Assembly (NCBI RefSeq): GCF_036013525.1
Contig: NZ_CP107853.1
Location: 7,812,001 to 7,876,000, forward strand
Source of the DNA: Nonomuraea sp. NBC_00507
GTDB lineage: Bacteria; Actinomycetota; Actinomycetes; Streptosporangiales; Streptosporangiaceae
Reading direction: 5' to 3'
DNA length: 64,000 nt
Part shown: one piece after another, positions 62,184 to 64,000 of the stretch
How the letters are laid out: every line of letters starts with the position of its first letter
Numbering within the stretch: the first letter of the stretch is position 1
Translations under genes and position numbers: made by a program
Notes under the pieces: model-generated
The model's input: the letters and a program-made list of their open reading frames with translations, nothing else
Told to the model about the DNA's origin: nothing
Database searches by the model: none

Positions 62184-62999
62184 TCATCGGAAGGCGGCGA
62201 CGTTGCGGGCGGCCCAGTCGGCGAAGGCACGCGGCACACGGCCCAGGATCCGCTCCACGTCCGGGCTGACCTGCTGCTCTTCAACGGTCGGCGTGCCCAG
62301 GATGGCAAGGGTGCCCTCGACGACCGGCTCCGGCATGACCCGCAGCATCTGCTCGCGTGCCTCCTCCCGGCTCTGCTCCACGAACCGCACCTCCTCACCC
62401 AGCGCCGCCCCGATCGCCGCGGCACGTTCGCGCGGGCTCACCGCTTGCGGCCCGGTGAGCGTGTACGTACGTCCCGCGTGCCCGCCCTCCCGCAGCACCA
62501 CGGCCGCGACCTCCGCGATGTCGCCCGGGTCGACGGTCGGCAGCGCGACGTCGCCGAACGGCGCGGCCGCCGTACGGTGGGCGCGGATCGGCTCGGCCCA
62601 CGCCAGAGCGTTGGAGTCGAAACCGCCCGGCCGCAGGATCGTCCACTCCAGCCCCGACCCGCGAACAGCCTCCTCGAAGGCCACGGGGTGGCCGTACGCC
62701 TCCGGCCGGGTCCCGGCGCCCTGCGACGAGAGCAGGACCACCCGCCGGACCCCGCCGGCCGCGGCGGCCTCCAGGACGGCCTGCGGTTCCTGCCCGGCGA
62801 CGAGCAGGAACAACGCGTCGGCGCCGTCGAAGGCGGCCTTCAACCCGGCCGGCTCGCCCAGGTCGCCCGCGCTGTGGCGGACACCCTCGGGAAGCGGCGC
62901 GGGCCGCCGGGAGACCGCGGTCACCTGCTCGCCCGCGGCGGCGAGCAGCCGGACCAGCTCTCCACCGACCTTGCCCGTCGCACCCGTGACAACGATCAT
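62184..62999 (-). CDS. NmrA-like NAD(P)-binding protein
   Basis: 271 residues from an ATG with GGAGG upstream. The Rossmann motif is VVTGATGKVGGELVRLLAAA, and RRPAPLPEG is a phosphate-contact region for NADP. WTILRPGGFDSNALAW is characteristic of NmrA/quinone-oxidoreductase-2-like proteins. It is divergent from a TetR gene with twin operators and 50 bp upstream of the PPOX-fold gene. Confidence 0.9.
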   Translation of the reverse strand: MIVVTGATGKVGGELVRLLAAAGEQVTAVSRRPAPLPEGVRHSAGDLGEPAGLKAAFDGADALFLLVAGQEPQAVLEAAAAGGVRRVVLLSSQGAGTRPEAYGHPVAFEEAVRGSGLEWTILRPGGFDSNALAWAEPIRAHRTAAAPFGDVALPTVDPGDIAEVAAVVLREGGHAGRTYTLTGPQAVSPRERAAAIGAALGEEVRFVEQSREEAREQMLRVMPEPVVEGTLAILGTPTVEEQQVSPDVERILGRVPRAFADWAARNVAAFR

Positions 63000-63019
63000 C
63001 TCTCTACCTCCGCGAAGTA

Positions 63020-63096
63020 AGTTAGTTGGCTGACTTAGTCCCGAGACCATAGCGAGCGACCGGGGTGCTTGTCTATAGTGAGTCAGGTGACTAACT
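63020..63096. promoter_or_regulatory. twin 20-bp dyads between nmrA-like and TetR genes
   Basis: AGTTAGTTGGCTGACTTAGT (63020-63039) and AGTGAGTCAGGTGACTAACT (63077-63096) share the AGTxAGT...TGACTxAxT pattern. The left one lies before the NmrA-like start; the right one overlaps the TetR start. Both are probably bound by the TetR protein. Confidence 0.7.
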
Positions 63097-63653
63097 CAAC
63101 ACGGTCGGGGAAGCGCGACCGCCTGGCCGGCGCCGCCGTGCGGGTGCTGCACGAGCAGGGAGTCGAGAAGACGACCCTCGCCGACATCGCCCGTGCGGCC
63201 GACGTCCCGGTGGGCAACGTCTACTACTACTTCAAGACCAAGGACCAGCTCATCGAGGCCGCCATCGCCGCGCACGGCCACCACCTCGAATCGATGATCG
63301 CCACCTTGGAAAGACTCCCCACCCCGCAGGAGCGACTCAAGGCCCTCGTGCACGGCTGGGTCGAGCAGCGCGACCTCGCGGCCAAGTACGGCTGCCCCAC
63401 CGGCACCCTCGCCTCCGAGCTCGACAAACGCGACGACGGCCTCGACCGCGCGATCGCCAAGGTCATGGGAGAGCTGCTCGACTGGATGGAACGGCAGTTC
63501 GCCGCCATGGGGCGCAAGGACGCACGCGAGCTGGCGGTCGCCCTGATGGCGGCCTACCAGGGCATCTCCCTGCTGACCAACACCTTCCGCGACCCGGCCC
63601 TCATGGAGATGGAGGGCCGCCGCCTCGAACGCTGGATCGACTCCTTGGCCTGA
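63078..63653 (+). CDS. TetR family regulator
   Basis: 191 residues from a GTG inside the right-hand dyad; a TTG nine bases earlier or a GTG nine bases later are alternatives. The HTH is TTLADIARAADVPVGNVYYYFKTK. The effector domain contains a Cys in KYGCPTGTLASELDKRDDG, a pattern of TetR proteins that regulate divergent SDR/NmrA-type genes. It probably represses itself and the NmrA-like gene. Confidence 0.9.
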   Translation: MSQVTNSTRSGKRDRLAGAAVRVLHEQGVEKTTLADIARAADVPVGNVYYYFKTKDQLIEAAIAAHGHHLESMIATLERLPTPQERLKALVHGWVEQRDLAAKYGCPTGTLASELDKRDDGLDRAIAKVMGELLDWMERQFAAMGRKDARELAVALMAAYQGISLLTNTFRDPALMEMEGRRLERWIDSLA

Positions 63654-63769
63654 CCGCGCTTGCGCTGTGGGTGAAGACGTTCCGCCGTGGGCGATGAGGG
63701 GGTGCGACAGGCGCCGGCGGGCGGCATGGTGATCCCACAGATCGCTGACGGAGAGGTGGTGCGTGGACG

Positions 63770-64000
63770 ATGACCATCGCGCAGGTGCTGGGACCGGGGG
63801 AGTGGCTGGGCGCGGAGATCCGTGACAGCGACGCCTGGCGGGTCACGCTCGACGAGGGACATCGGCAGGAAGTGCTGGCCGCCGTACACGCGGCGCCGGG
63901 CGAGATCACCCGCGAGAGCTTCCCGCTGCCGACGCTCGGCCCCGTCCTGCGGGGCGCGCGCGAGGAGCTCGTGGACGGCCGCGGGTTCGTGCTGATCCAG
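63770..64000 (+). CDS. TauD/TfdA-like dioxygenase, cut by window end
   Basis: 77 codons are visible. The opening (GEWLGAEIRDSDAWRVTLDE) and ESFPLPTLGPVLRGAREELV, followed by DGRGFVLIQ, match the N-terminal part of TauD/TfdA Fe(II)/2-oxoglutarate dioxygenases. The metal-binding H-x-D/E motif would lie beyond the window. Start ATG with weak ribosome site. Confidence 0.7.
   Translation, partial: MTIAQVLGPGEWLGAEIRDSDAWRVTLDEGHRQEVLAAVHAAPGEITRESFPLPTLGPVLRGAREELVDGRGFVLIQ

Overview
The window is high-GC DNA with GTG starts, many TetR, MarR, MocR and ECF regulators, and short operons joined by GTGA, ATGA or TGATG overlaps. This points to a soil actinomycete, and the set of families fits the Streptosporangiales/Streptomyces type. 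No rRNA, tRNA or CRISPR array was seen. Product names come from motif and family recognition by eye; no database search was run.

Left part (1 to about 37 kb): accessory and visibly decayed. It holds a serine hydrolase cut by the window edge with a divergent winged-helix regulator, a tyrosine recombinase fragment ending in a palindromic repeat, a DoxX protein, a flavin monooxygenase, a broken drug-export ATPase behind a 42-bp operator, and remnants of an MFS pump and an isochorismatase-like hydrolase. An ECF42-type sigma factor with its DGPF (YciI-like) partner follows, then an MFS pump whose upstream region carries the same candidate promoter. Next come SUKH and DUF6461 genes, two MocR regulators beside thiol dioxygenase, FAD oxidase and decayed reductase genes, a TRAP-type lipoprotein, two metallo-beta-lactamase-fold hydrolases, an aldo/keto reductase with its TetR regulator, and a tyrosine recombinase operon with a lox-like inverted repeat upstream. 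A histidine kinase/response regulator pair faces a MacB-type ABC export operon. A second copy of the palindromic repeat lies at 37 kb.

Middle part (37 to 50 kb): an alpha/beta hydrolase, then a four-gene operon on the minus strand in which a large DUF3604 (PHP-like) protein with eight 9-residue repeats is translationally coupled to a glycine-betaine-type ABC importer (binding protein, ATPase with CBS domains, permease). Then a LysR regulator, an ArsR-ArsC fusion with two canonical ArsR boxes and a VOC protein, a secreted propeller-like protein, and azlCD with a divergent Lrp regulator.

Right part (50 to 64 kb): intact catabolic genes with several TetR regulators. These are an SDR and a KstD-like flavoprotein in one operon, an aryl-CoA-type flavin monooxygenase, a PAS-GAF-PP2C phosphatase, a nitronate monooxygenase, a P450, a methyltransferase, a haloalkane-dehalogenase-like hydrolase, a PPOX-fold protein, an NmrA-like protein with a TetR regulator and twin operators, and the start of a TauD-like dioxygenase. 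Together they suggest oxidation of steroid-like, terpenoid or aromatic substrates, which is inference.
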